64,000 bases of DNA from Ciona savignyi (lineage: Eukaryota > Chordata > Ascidiacea > Phlebobranchia > Cionidae), in contig CH003412.1 in assembly GCA_000149265.1 (NCBI GenBank), positions 37,226 to 101,225 on the forward strand, written 5' to 3'. Below are positions 32,601 to 44,559 of the stretch, piece by piece. Position 1 is the first letter of the stretch. The number at the start of each line of letters is the position of its first letter. Below the pieces are notes generated by a model. That model saw only the letters and a list, made by a program, of their open reading frames with translations, ran no database searches and was not told the origin of the DNA. The translations under genes and the position numbers were made by a program.

Positions 32601-34981
32601 ACTGTAGGAATAAGATGTTTTTCAATACCGGTAGATAAAATCTGCCTTCCAACCCACGAAAATGTAAATGAACCAATAAGCCACACTCTGTAGTAGCTCC
32701 AACAACACGACTCTGGGTCGTGATGGGTTTTACGATACCCGTGGATAAAACCTGGCTTCCCAGCAAGAAGGATATAAATACTAATCATGCACACACTGTA
32801 ATAGCTCCTGCAACTCGATTGTGTGTCTTACGATACCCTTATAAAGTCTGGCTTCCCATCTAAAGATATAATGAACAAATTTAATTATAACTGCAGAGTG
32901 TCAACCACCTGTTTAACAACTACTATTTGTAAAACACATTTTGTATGCTATAAATTTGTATGCGAGCAGGGTCCCTAACCACAATTTGTATTTTATACAC
33001 CGACTATGTAGTTTATTTCTGCAAACATATACGCATGAGTCCCATAATTATCAAACCAAACTTCTTTTTATTCGTACTTAAAAAAAGAATAATCGAAATT
33101 GGAGCAGCTCTTCCAGCGCTATACTATTAAGAATTAAGCTATTTTTTAGAAAAATAACGTTTTGGTTTTTTAGAGTCTGAGGGGAATCCCTAAAATTTAT
33201 TACCCATAATATTTGTTTCTGCATATCTAAACCAAGTTGTCTAACAAATGACTAAGTTTTATTGCGTTATCATTACCCCCTCTGGTAGATGTCGTGGCAA
33301 CCTGCCATGCCTGTCACAATCATGATTTTTAATTGGCAAATAAGTGACTAACGGTCAAAAATTTTACCGAATCTAAATAAAATTAAAGAAGCCATTCAAG
33401 CGCTATGCTAAAAATAATAAAAAAAATTAGAAAAAAAAGACATTTTGGTTTTAAAGGCCCCAGGGGTATTCCCCTTGATTTATCACCCACAATTTTGGTT
33501 TCTACATATCTAGACCATGTTGTGTAACAAATGACAATTTTTATTGCGATTCCATTACCCCCTCTGGTAGATGTTTGGGCCACATGGCATGCCTCTCACA
33601 ATCATCATTTTAGAACAAAATCTTATTGTTTAGGGTACTTCCCTGGGTATTTTTTATTCTTCTAGGTGGTAAATCAGTGGCTAATGCACTTACATTTCAA
33701 CACATCTGATTAAAATTGGCGCAGCCGTTCAAGTGTATGACCCAAAAAGCTATTTTTTTGGAAAAAAATACCGTTTCGATTTTTAACGTCCCAGGGGAAT
33801 TCCCCTAGATTTTTAACCCAAAATTTTGGTTTCTGCATATCTAGACCATGTTGTCTAACAAATGACAAAGGTTTATTACAGTTCTTTTACTCCTTCTGGT
33901 AGATGTTGGGGCGACATGCCATGCCTATCAAGCGTTTAACGAAAAAAACACAAAAACAATATGTGTCTCATTATACTGAATGGGACCAATAAATACGAGA
34001 TACGAACCTATACTTGACACCGTGAGTGATTGCCCAGTACCGGTTAATGCTTATAATGCAGAGATTCCATATGCTTGCCGTACAGAGAAAGATATCAGTG
34101 GCGAGGTATACCTGCGAGGGTGAACAATTATTTAGATGAACATATTTATATTCCAGATATCTTAATTTACAATGGAACACAGCTACTATAAACACCTGAA
34201 ATGATTCAAGATAAACCAATATGTTAGTGGTTGTACTTCCAGCCGATGTGTCGCAGGTTCGAAACTGGTCGCTAGTTAGTCAGGGTGTACTTGTGCTAGG
34301 CACTAAAAAGCATTGCCTGAATCTAGTGAAATGATGGGTTCGCCAAATAAAAGTAGCGTCTGAAATATGCTCAACACATTGCAATAGCTCCGGTAACCCC
34401 ACGGTTGGCGCGGAGTTATCGGGCGATTACCTGTGTGTTAAACGCACATTGCGTTTTCCTATTCACGGGGCTAAACAAGAATATCCTATAGACCTATACT
34501 ATCCTATTCAGAATTAACCAGCAAAATGGCAAATCACCTTGTAGCACAGTTGGCTGTGGCTACCAACGGCATGTATTAAGCAATAAGCTTTTTTTAAACC
34601 ATTTGAATCTACAGAAACACATTCCCAGTGCAAATATTTGTTTAATTTTTGTTTTTAAACCACTCACGACCAACCCACCAAACCTCACACCAGCCGACGC
34701 ATTCTGACCATCCAAACAACCCACCTTACAAACCACCCGACCAATCGGCCAACTCTTTAATAACTCCCGCATAAGACTCAATGGAAGGACCAGAATCCCG
34801 AGCAAAAGGTCGGACATGGCGAGTGATGCAAGAAAGATGTTCTGAACGGTCCGTAACTTCTTAAACTTCACAATGGATGCCACCATAATACCGTTTCCTA
34901 CCACAATGGTAAGTATGAGGACGACAACAGTGGTGAAGATCACAATCTGGTGAGAATGGTTCAAGTTAGTTTTGAGCTCGA
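29653..34981 (-). CDS. Alpha2-adrenergic-like biogenic-amine GPCR (N-terminal exon not found)
   Basis: Seven minus-strand exons join in phase: 34981-34725 (TM1-TM2), 34111-34008 (TM3), 32320-32218 (TM4), 31930-31787 (TM5), 31039-30876 (TM6), 30434-30268 (TM7) and 30008-29653 (tail, stop at 29653). They give about 431 residues. Class-A landmarks: GNGIMVASIV (TM1), NIFLASLAMSDLLLG (TM2), YLATDIFLCTASIWNLC with the amine-binding Asp (TM3), AWVWSAVVCIPPF (TM4), SFYIPLFIM (TM5), CWFPFF (TM6) and NSAMNPLIYN (TM7). The TM6-ECL3-TM7 stretch (VPPKLFKFLEWFAYCNSAMN) resembles alpha2 receptors most. An N-glycosylation sequon (NHS) precedes TM1. DRY is replaced by NRY, the third intracellular loop is only about 25 residues, and the C-tail is about 150 residues with RRAS and RRRS sites. 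The start codon lies on an unidentified upstream exon. The ligand is unknown. Confidence 0.88.
31330..31740. repeat. AT-rich degenerate tandem repeat in GPCR intron
   Basis: Repeated phrases of TATTTAAATAAGTTATTTTC type with a period near 28 bp run from about 31500 to 31735. The preceding part is poly-T-rich. It lies between the TM5 and TM6 exons, where an extra third-loop exon would be expected if one existed; none was seen. Confidence 0.65.
32630..32870. repeat. ~105-bp tandem repeat in GPCR intron
   Basis: Three diverged units begin GATAAAA(T/C)CTG(C/G)CTTCC or ATAAAGTCTGGCTTCC near 32635, 32742 and 32842. The first two each continue to a GTA(G/A)TAGCTCC block. The spurious frame at 32486-32794 is built from these units. 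Confidence 0.65.
33100..33950 (+). repeat. Dispersed ~310-335-bp repeat, about 2.7 tandem copies
   Basis: Copies of the unit found at 1-500 start near 33175, 33462 and 33790. Each has the GGGGAATTCCCC-like block, TCTAGACCATGTTGT and CCTTCTGGTAGATG(T) followed by a GCCATGCC(T) block. It is in the GPCR intron between the TM3 and TM4 exons. Confidence 0.8.
34215..34510 (+). repeat. tRNA-derived SINE, family 1, in GPCR intron
   Basis: Plus-oriented: B box CGCAGGTTCGAAACTGG, 'tcgctagttagtc', 'cattgcctgaatct', 'atgctcaacacattgcaatagctccggtaaccccacg' and a TATCCTATAGACC…TATCCTATTC tail. It lies between the TM2 and TM3 exons, antisense to the gene. Confidence 0.85.
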
Positions 34982-35004
34982 CTGCGGAAAAATTACATAA
35001 AGTG

Positions 35005-35195
35005 CACTGTCGTGTTACCGGAGCTTTTGAAGTGTGTTTTATGTGATACGGACATTACTTTAGTTAAAACTCATTAAACCCCAGGGTTCAGCTGATGTAC
35101 GCTGTGTGCCTATAGCAAGGACACGGCAGACTAGCTAGCGACTATTTTTGTTTCCAACATTTTGCTTAAAAAGTGACCCATTAATCAACCAAGCT
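35005..35195 (-). repeat. tRNA-derived SINE, family 1 (5' two-thirds)
   Basis: 'gttaccggagcttttgaagtgtgttttatg', 'ccagggttcagctgatgtacgc', 'ggacacggcagactagctagcgacta' match the family in reverse orientation. It lies immediately upstream of the first identified GPCR exon. Confidence 0.7.
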
Positions 35196-35436
35196 TTTCC
35201 TCCGGATCAAAAGGTAATACAATTTGAAATTGGATAAAGCTGTTTTATTATCTCTCGGTACAATGATTACATATGGTAAATTATTCATATTTTCTCTGTT
35301 TACGTGTATTAAACCCAGAGGTATAAGTTGTAAATCATTTAATTCTAACAACACGTGGCTTATGATGGCGTATAACCAATTAATAGACCTCTATAGTCAA
35401 TTAATAGACCTCTATAGTCATGGTATTTAAGTATTT

Positions 35437-35660
35437 TTCCAAGTAACAATGGTGGTGATTCTCCTATGTTTTTACGGTTGGAATAAGTATGTGCTGCTCG
35501 CAGTTTTTTCGTGAAGTTTTGTAATAATGGGACAGATCTTTGTGAAATAAAGGTGTTTATTGTGCATGTGCATGTCATAGCTGTTTTGTTGGAAAAAAGT
35601 TGTACGGAGATGGTACCAGCTCGCATTTTTTTGGGAAGCTTGTAAAAATTGTAAAAAGTC
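35437..35660 (+). repeat. Dispersed repeat, inverted partner at 40.46-40.65 kb
   Basis: Shares, in inverted orientation with 40462-40652, GTAACAATGGT, GTGAAGTTTTGTAAT, AATAAAGGTGTTTATTGTGCAT and AGCTGTTTTGTT blocks in the same order, then a diverged ATCAGCTCG-like end. Copy divergence is substantial. Class unknown. Confidence 0.7.
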
Positions 35661-36350
35661 TGAGACTTCGCGTAACTGAATTTTGCGTAACAGATCATTT
35701 TGGAGAGGTCCATTTGGAGAGAAAAGGATAAAAAATTGATAGAAAGCCTCTTAAATCGATATAATTCAAAAACGTCGATAAATCTATGTCCTTTATGACA
35801 TGACAAAAAAAACTTTATTTTGGACAAAAACTACTTTGTTTTGGACAAAAATAATTGCTACCCACTGGTTGTAACAACATATAGCGCATTTCTACACATC
35901 TTTTATTAAACTGTACTGCTTTAATTTTGAGTTATTAATTCCAATCACCAGGTCAAATATAAAATTCCAGACGTCTGGCTTGGCATAACTTGACTTTGCC
36001 AAATGTCTAAAGACTGAACTTTATCTATAGACTTTGTCCGTTCACATAATTGCAAAGATAATGCATGTGGCCTACTCGACTATACAAACGTACGATACCT
36101 TTACTACATGTTGCTCGGCAGTTGATTTTACTGGAAAACCATTTTCGCTCCCGACGCAGCTTCTATTGGTTAAAAATATCGGCATTGTCTGGTCAGGAAA
36201 TAATATTTTGATGTTAGTACAATCCCGAAAGTGAGGTTTGGTTGAGTGAGTTTGCATAACCGTCATTTAAACCTGCAACACACTGCAACAATGACACATG
36301 ATTGACAAATAAACATATAGCACCAATCCTTGATATTAACTTAAAGAAAC

Positions 36351-36642
36351 TAGGATAGGCCTAGGATATTCATGTTTATCCCCGTGAGTTGGAAAACCAA
36401 GGGGGTTAACACACGGGCAATCGTCAGATCACCTCGCGCCCACCGTCCGATTACCGGAGCTATTGCAGTGTGTTGTATAAATAGGACATTTCTTCAATGT
36501 AAAACCCATGAATCCGCTGGGTTTGGGCAATGTCCGTCAAGTGCCTTGTCCAAGGACACAACCGACTAGCAGCGACCAGTTTAGAATCTGCAACCTTTCG
36601 GCTGAAAGGCGTCGCACTAAACCACCAGACTAACCGGCCAGA
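36351..36642 (-). repeat. tRNA-derived SINE, family 1 (near full length)
   Basis: Reverse orientation from AGGATAGGCCTAGGATATT through 'gggcaatcgtcagatcacctcgcgccc', 'ttaccggagctattgcagtgtgttgtata', 'ccgactag', to the tRNA-like head 'tttcggctgaaaggcgtcgcactaaac…accggcca'. Confidence 0.9.
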
Positions 36643-37179
36643 CGAACTAAATAAAGGTATTGGAAGAAAATTAAAAAAATAAAGTCACGGGGACGTTGTA
36701 TTGTATATATATTAGCTTTCCGCCTTTTTTCCGTTTTCCTAATACACCGATCATAGTCTTCCTACGGACTAAAACTCTATATCGAAAACCCAACTATTTG
36801 AATGGTATCCTCCTGTTTTTACTGTGACGATAAGCATAACAACTACCCATCTGCTCCATAATACCGAACCGTCACATAATACATGCACATGTTACACACA
36901 CATACACAGGACTTACCGTCGTTGATAATGAAGCCATCGAATCAACACCTGCCAGCGATTAATGTTCGAAACCCAATTTCTTCAAATAAATATAATAACA
37001 TATTTAGAAAAGCTTGCGCTATTTCAACAAGCACTTGCTTTACCATTTATGAGTTTATAGGGTATAAATACTTCGTCATTACAGCATCGACAGCATCCAT
37101 TTTATTATTAATAAATTAATAATTTATGTCGAAGCTACTGACCATCAATTAAAGGCAAAACGTCCAAGAACCACTGCTG

Positions 37180-37400
37180 AATGCCCTGAGCTATTGCAGT
37201 GTGCTGTGTATGATTGAAACGTGCCTTCAATTTTAGTTTAAATCATTAATTTACTCGGTGAAGGTACCTCCGCAAAGTGTAGTACCTGGGACCCAACCGA
37301 CTAACCAGGGACTGGTTTCGATCTAGCTACATTTACGATAACTAAAGATGCTTTAAATCTCTGGTCCCAAGACCTCGGTCGCCAACCGGTCTGATCAGTT
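37180..37400 (-). repeat. tRNA-derived SINE, family 1 (diverged)
   Basis: 'ctgagctattgcagtgtgctgtgtatgattgaaacgtgccttc', 'cacccaaccgactaaccagggactggtttcg' and a decayed head match the family. It is followed at 37790-37910 by a diverged family 2 copy. Confidence 0.7.
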
Positions 37401-39114
37401 GGTACCGGGCCGTATCAGCCGCATATTTAACTTCTATTTTTTTGTGTGGCATATTTAAAGTTAAATGACTCAGTCGATTCACTCGGTAATATTAAACCAT
37501 ATTTACCTGGTTCCGCCTTCAATCCTCGCTTAATGTTAAGATATTCTTCAATTTAACACAAATAATCCTACAAAAAATAACACCACAACATTGAAAATTG
37601 TCTGCCAAAAAATACAAGGTGTATACTGGTAGAGTCTGATAACACTTGAATAACACCTAAAGGTCGGCACATATACGCATTAAGGCCGGCTGGTGTTTTT
37701 CTTAATTAATATAGAAAGCGACAAAACCGAATGACGACATTTACGTTAATTTACATTTTTTTATTGTTTATCGATTCAAGATTATTGCCAGCTGGTGCAG
37801 GTGCGGGTGTGAGATCACGCGGTTAACGAGACTGGTGCTCATGCGGATTTCTATGAAAACGATCACAGTGACGAGTTCATTTTGGTTCGAAACTTTGCTA
37901 GGTAAAACAATAACAAAGACCGACCATAACATAGGCGTTGAGATAGGGGCGCCCAACTATACAGATTGCTTATAATATCAAAAAGCACCCCTGTTTTATC
38001 AATTAGTTTTATATAATTATACAGTGCCAACCACGTGTTGGACACCGCTTTTTTAGAACCCATTTTGACTTTACGCTATATGTTTCTGCATGCAGAACCG
38101 GGATCCCTATGGTTGACGAATCAGTCTTGTAATATCAAATACAAAGAAGAGCATATATTCTGCAAGAAAACTAATAGGTTACCAATTCAAACTAAATTTT
38201 TTTTTAAAGGAATTTCCCGGAAAATGTTTACACATAGGTAAGGACTGTGTAATGGTCTTTAAGGCTTTCTGTTTAAGGGTTTCTTTTATCATGAGCATCA
38301 ATTAATCAATCTGGCGAGTTTGTAATTTCTACAGTAAACGTTTTTTTTCGGTTACTATGAATTACTTTAGTTAAGTTAAGTTTTAAGTTTGTTAAAATTT
38401 TAATAAAGGTAAATTCATTGCAGGCTGTAGCCTACCCATATTTTTTGTTAGTTTTTATTATTATCTATCAAATATTTTGGATCTGAGTTTTTTGCTCTAT
38501 CATTTTTATAATAGTAGTGTATTTATTGCTAAAGCGTATTTTATTTTGTGGGATTTCCTTACTTGGAAATTTAAAGCAAAACCTCCGTTTCTATCCGGAG
38601 ATATCGGCGATAAAGCCAATTATGGGCATATTTTTTCATTTTTCCGAAAGTGGAACCCTTTGTGATTTTTTGTAAAATTAAAAAACGTTGCACATGCTAA
38701 CAATATCCCAGTTAATTTTTTTAAGATACAACCTAGTTGGATTATCCGTTTTATCCAAAAACTTGGCGACATGACATGCCCGCGTCACTAGTGTAAAGTA
38801 GATACAAACGAAGAGAAATCAAAATGTCTTCTTTTGGAATCTAATGAAATCTTTAACCACTGACATTTAAACAATGTGTGTGCTCGGTATATGAAGCTGG
38901 TGCATTATCAAGTTAGTTTTCGCATAGCCGTATCAGCATGCGGATTTACTGGCAAAGTCAATCGACAAACCAGCATTTAAATTAATTTATTTAGTACGAG
39001 AACAACTGTATGGCAAAATTGTTAGTGCGAAGGATTAATATGCAATTTTAAATGAAAATAAAATCGGACATATTAACCCTTTAACAAACCATAATGGTTC
39101 GGCCGGATAAACTT

Positions 39115-39405
39115 TATGCTAATATATTAATGTTTATCTCCCTGAATGGGAAAACCACGGGGGTTAACACTCGAGCAATCGTCAAATCACTTCGCGTCCA
39201 CCGTGGGATAACCGGAACTATTGCAGTGTGTTGTGTATGAATTACACGTTCTTTTAATTTAATAAAATCCATTAATTCGTTGGGTATAAGCAATGTATGT
39301 TAATTGCCTTGCCCAAGGACCCAACCGACTAGCTAGCGACCAGTTTCGAAGATCCAACCCTTCAACTGAAAGGCGACGCACTAACTTACGAAGCTAATCA
39401 GTAGT
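39115..39405 (-). repeat. tRNA-derived SINE, family 1 (near full length)
   Basis: 'tgtttatctccctgaatgggaaaaccacgggggttaacac', 'gcaatcgtcaaatcacttcgcg', 'attgcagtgtgttgtgtatgaattacacg', 'accgactagctagcgaccagtttcg', 'tcaactgaaaggcgacgcactaact' appear in order, reverse orientation. Confidence 0.88.
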
Positions 39406-39451
39406 GAGTTTATCCGTGAGAATGACTAATAAACTAAAGACACTTTTACGT

Positions 39452-40145
39452 TTAACTTTTGCATTGTTTATGGACAAATAGCCCCCGCCATCTTTCAGTT
39501 CTTTCCCAATCGTAGGTGTAATCCAATTCCAGTAATTTGTGGAAATTTTCCGCAAACCCTTCCTGATACGTCACATAGAATAATTGATTTTGGCATTTGG
39601 CATTTTCAAGCTGATTAACACTCGCTTTAATCGCAATCACCTTGTAGAAATACGCAAATATATTGACCGAAAAACCTATAGCTTTTTCGCCACAGATAGC
39701 ATCTAGTATATGAATCTACTTTTGCGTTCATCTACACCACCCATTCTTACACTAGATCCATGATACGGGATTCCATACTTTGTATTTCTCCACGATGGAT
39801 TTAGATTCGTAAAACCTGAGCATAATTATCAGCTAAAACGACTCGCACTTTATGATAACCAATCGCTCCAATGAATCTTATCTTTGTCTGCGGTCCGATA
39901 TTTTACATAAAAAGCAAGATAGGCGTATTAAATAAGTCTAAGTTTAACATAGTTATTGGATAATCAAATGTAGGTTTTCTGGGGTTTGGAGGATTAAAAT
40001 TCATTCTATTGAATGTAAATTTGTTATTCCAAATGTTTAAAAATAGATCTGTGTGTAAAATATATGCATTTTTCTTCTGAGGTTTTAGCTTGTATACGGC
40101 CTGTATATCTAAAGTGGAAAATTCTTTGTCGAATCTTTGTCGCAA
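39452..40145 (-). other. Two adjacent coding-like minus-strand frames, unidentified
   Basis: The frame at 40145-39903 (LRQRFDKEFSTLDIQAVY…) and the frame at 39640-39452 (NQLENAKCQNQLFYVTYQEG…FVHKQCKS) have amino-acid composition more protein-like than neighbouring frames. The second follows an acceptor-like CTTGTAGAA/TTCTACAAG context near 39640. Neither starts with a convincing Met, they are not shown to be spliced together, and I recognise no family. They could be decayed exons. Confidence 0.2.
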
Positions 40146-40461
40146 ATGTGTCTTTTAGGCCTACAGCCATCTTTACGGTATTGGTAAGTATTATTTACTT
40201 AAAATAGTAGATTATTAAAGTGAACCGGAAAAAGCAGGGTCTTATACATACTTCGAGTTACCACAGGAAATCGCTTAAATTATAATATTCTTACGTAGAT
40301 TTAGGAGACAACCGATTATTTTCCCTATTTCTCCAATGCACACTGACCGCATAAAAAGGGCTGTCACTCAAAATCCTGACACAGGGAGTTTTAGATTTTT
40401 CACAATTTAAAATTGAAGCTTGGACCTGCAACCTAAACTCAAAACCTTCCAACATTTTTAC

Positions 40462-40652
40462 GAGCTGATACTACTTCGTACATCGGCAACTTTTTCTTAA
40501 CAAAACAGCTAGCAGATGCACAATAAACACCTTTATTTTACAGGGCACTGCTTCACTATTACAAAACTTCACAGCTAAACGGGAACACCGGCGCGAAGCC
40601 TAGCACACCAAACAAACATTGGGGAATTACTACCATTGTTACTTAGCATATA
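40462..40652 (-). repeat. Dispersed repeat, inverted partner of 35.44-35.66 kb
   Basis: Reverse complement of the repeat at 35437-35660, sharing the AATAAAGGTGTTTATTGTGCAT and GTGAAGTTTTGTAAT blocks. The pair is about 5 kb apart. Confidence 0.7.
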
Positions 40653-41809
40653 TGCAAGAGCAAATAGTGGATAAATCACTCAATAAAAATCTCGCCATTT
40701 CCGAGAATATATGACTGATGACCGGTTTATTGCATTTTAGCATTTTTGTTGTACATTTTTGGTTTGTCGATATCTTAGAACTGAAAAGGACAATTTACTT
40801 CAAATTTAAAACTTAAAATAAATATAAAATAAAACTGAAACCCATTATTTATCCAATCTGTTTACATGTTTTCTTAATGTTTATGTCAAAATATCAGAAT
40901 TCGCGTCATAACGTTGTGCGTAACTATGGACGATGTATTGCAATCGCCTATAGGCCAGCTTAGTCCAACAATTTTTAACTTGAAAATCATTTCACAAAAA
41001 CGTGACCCTTTGCGGGCCACTTCTAACGAAATGATCATGAAGATAACAGCCGAATCATTGTACCATCACCGCACTCCTCTGACACTTTGGTACATCAGCC
41101 CACTCAAACTGTGGACAAATAATTCACTGGAAAGACGTTACATCCAATAAACATTTGTGTGGCGTAACAATTAATTCTTACAGTCGTAATATATTTTACA
41201 CGAAGAGTCATGTACGCTTGATTTACACGAGTCTTGCGTTGATTAAAAGATTTTATACTTGCTTTATATAAAATTACTGACTGAAAACATACAAATTAAA
41301 TCAATGGTGTGATAGCTTGTGGGCCGCAAAAATACATATATAGGGCCGTATGTTAGACCACGCTGGCCTAGACTTAGTAATAGAAACAAACAGTGTTCAA
41401 TTAGGTAAACCAACATTTTAAACATATAATCACATGAAGTAATAAACGTTTAGTAGTAAAGGAGCACAATTATAATACGGTTTAAATTTAAACAATAAAA
41501 AGTACGAACTTCAATCACTACGAGCGAATTCCCATTAAACTTCACATCAACTAAAACGTCTAAATGTTGGTCAATTTACGCAAAACAAAGCTAATTTCTT
41601 AGGGCGGTTTCTCCAATCGACTTGTCTCGTGGTTCAACCCATGTTATCGCCCGAGCTATGCTGGCACGAACAGCGTGGTAGTTATGACGTAGAAATACTA
41701 TCGGCCTTTGACACGAGTTTTTGAATGAAAAGGCACATGAAATGGGATACAACGAATGACCGAGATGTCATATTGAATAGCCGGGAAGAGCATTTTGGCG
41801 TTAGCCGAT

Positions 41810-42020
41810 GGTTTATGATCGAAACTATTCGCCGGCTTGTCGGTAGTGGACTTAGGTAAGTCGTACTGCGGCCGTCGCCTGAACCTGTTGATCGATGGGT
41901 TAAACTCAAACAATAGAAGACTCACTTACAACAAACTGCATTTGCACCGGCAACCCGATGATGACAAAAAGTAATCTGACGGTTTCCCGTGTGCTAACAC
42001 CCATAAACCTATATCCTATT
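41810..42020 (+). repeat. tRNA-derived SINE, family 1 (diverged)
   Basis: Plus-oriented 'gaaactattcgccggcttgtcgg', 'gcctgaacctgttgatcgatgggtt', 'cacttacaacaaactgcatttgcaccggcaacccgatg', 'atctgacggtttcccgtgtgctaacaccc', 'tatatcctatt' follow the family order. Confidence 0.6.
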
Positions 42021-44555
42021 GCATGCTGCCATAATGTACCAAAATTCCCTCTCGTATAAAGAGTTGTCAAAATACATTTGATTTTTTAATAAAATATCAC
42101 ATTATAAACTGTTAGGTAGATTTCTACAGCAGTTTCAATTTAAAGATGTATGTTAAGTATCTGTTTATACATGAAATGGGTAGGTATGGATTTACGGGTG
42201 ATTGGTTTTTGACCATTTTAGTTACCAAAAGATAAATAGTTTGCGAATACCTGCTACAATCCACAGCAATTTTTCTAACATTTCTACAAAAACAAATTTA
42301 TTCGTTAAAATACAAAACGTTTTATATTAAAGCGCTTTTTTTGTAAGATTTTAATATCATTGTCAGTTAGCAATTTTATTTGGGATATTGGTTTGTTCAT
42401 TTCTGCACACGGCGGGAATTCTGTTAACCATAGACCAGGGCACTTTTTCCCAAGAGCTTTATTGACAATGCTGTGTGTTGTGTTGAAAAGTAAGGTCGAA
42501 CGGAGGTGTCTTTTTTCATTCGTTGTCGCTGGAATGTGACCGACAATCGGTGAAAACAACTTGTGATCGAACGAAGCTAAGTCGCTCTGAACAGCGTGGC
42601 AGTTATGACGTAGAAATACCGGTATATGACACTGCAGTTCTTGCATTAAAATTAAATGCAAGCTTTGCTGGTATTCATGTGATGTTTGTCGTCACTTCCG
42701 CCGCCAAGAGGGTCGATCTGTTATTTTGTGCAAAGTGGACACTTACAGTGGGCTGCAACATAAATAATTTATGGCACTAAATCTGCATGAGCTCACCGAG
42801 TGTTTCCCTTTACAGTGACTTGCATCATCATGCATAAAGGCTTAAAACGCACGGCGTTTGTTCATGCGTGGTTTTTCAAGCTTCGGCTAACACAAGAGGA
42901 AACGAATTGTGACGCTTAGCGGACTTCTGTTCTCTGACAAACGTTGAATGGGTGAATGGTTACGAGAGACGCACTATATAAATGCTGTGTCATTATCTAC
43001 GGCGACTAGCCCAACCTGTGGTAAGTGACTGCAGTGTTCAGAATGAGTTAAACCACAAATTCAGAAATCTATATTTTCGATTTCCTCTGTTGAAGAAAAA
43101 TTAAAGCTGTTGAAATTAAAATAATTTTAACTTATTCCTTGAAGGAAGTTGTAGTATGAACTAAAATCGCTAGTACATTTTATGCAATTGGACGGTTGTG
43201 GTAGCACTTAAGTGAAGGTCAAGCACAGAAAAAAAACGCTTATCGAACTGAAAGTAAGAAACTCCGTACCCTGGCTCGCCATGTATGTTATAGAAATTCG
43301 TATAGGATACAGTGACATTAACCAGTTAGCCATGGAGTCGTTTTTTTCTAATAAAAACGGAAATCCCATACACGTGACCTCAAACGTATGCTTCAGATAC
43401 AGTTACCATGGCCATATGCTGCAGTCTACAAAGATCAATTACCCGTTTCTGCCCTTAAGGCTAAAAGGTATAGTATCAAAAGGTATAGTATCAAACACTG
43501 GACCAGAAAAATAGGCGTTTGGTTTTCTATTTACATTAGTTTATTTTCTGGACCATTATAAAGCAAAGAACGTTAGAATAAGGCAAACAAGGTAGGCGGT
43601 GCGGAAACACGTACAAATAGCGGAAGCAAAAGCAATGCATTATATTTTGGTTAGAATTTAAGCAGCCATGTAGTACCTATAAGAGTAGTTTAATTTACAG
43701 CTAAAGATTTATTGCTTGGACGGCTTTATTGCGTGTTTAAAAAGGGTAATATCTCTGAACATGATCCATGAATTGTGGGCTGGTCGCAGGTAAAACAGTC
43801 GCACAAAGCTGACCAAAACAACACTTCCCTTGAAAGATCTTCATGGTTTAAAATACAAGATGTCTAACTGTCAGGTCACAAAGGGCTTTGTAAAATATCT
43901 TTTATACTGTTACGGTTCACTAACAGAGGATTAAAACTTTAGTTTCCTAACCCGAAATGTAATGCATCTCCATAAGTAGCCTATAACTATCCCTACTAAC
44001 ATGTATACTGTTATACCGCCTGAATATTTTTTTGTTTGCGATTTTAACATAAGATAGGATTAGAAATGTAAAATTTCTTGATCGGTTTTACATTTCTTAC
44101 TGTTTACCATTTACTGGTTACTTTTTTAAAACACTTGGTTGGTTAGCAGTTACCGGTTCCATTTTATTGTTTTAAACGGGATATTGGCTGTGATAGTTTC
44201 GAATAAGCAATGGAATTAGTAATCAACTTCACATTTTAAATAAGTAACGGACTTATCGGTAACCAACTAAACGTTGAAGTACCAAAACCTGTATACCTTC
44301 ATATAACGTTCCATTTATATAAGATAGCATTGCTGTTTTTGATTAGGTAAACAGTCTGTATTGTTGCGTTATTTCCCATTGTGATAGACGTGTCACACGT
44401 CGGATAATGTTTATTCAAACATGATTCCTAGTCGAATTTGTTTAAGTAACCTTATATTCATTTTTATAACCTGCAGACGGCTGTAAAGATTTTCTATTTT
44501 ATTTATTATGGTGACAGCAGTTTTGTTTTTTTGTTTTGTTTGGTAATAGGTAAGT
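42020..44555. other. Intergenic DNA, no convincing gene
   Basis: The longest open frame (minus 42661-42305, 118 codons) has no recognised domain and no clear splice context. A 60-bp segment at about 42585-42645 resembles one at about 41662-41722. The remainder is AT-rich with dense stops. Confidence 0.4.
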
Positions 44556-44559
44556 AATG

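Noticed and set aside
35360-35827. 155-codon minus frame
   Set aside because: It overlaps the dispersed repeat and a 20-bp tandem duplication, has no recognised domain and no splice context, so it is probably a chance ORF.
42305-42661. 118-codon minus frame
   Set aside because: No known domain, flanked by repeats, and no splice or polyadenylation support.
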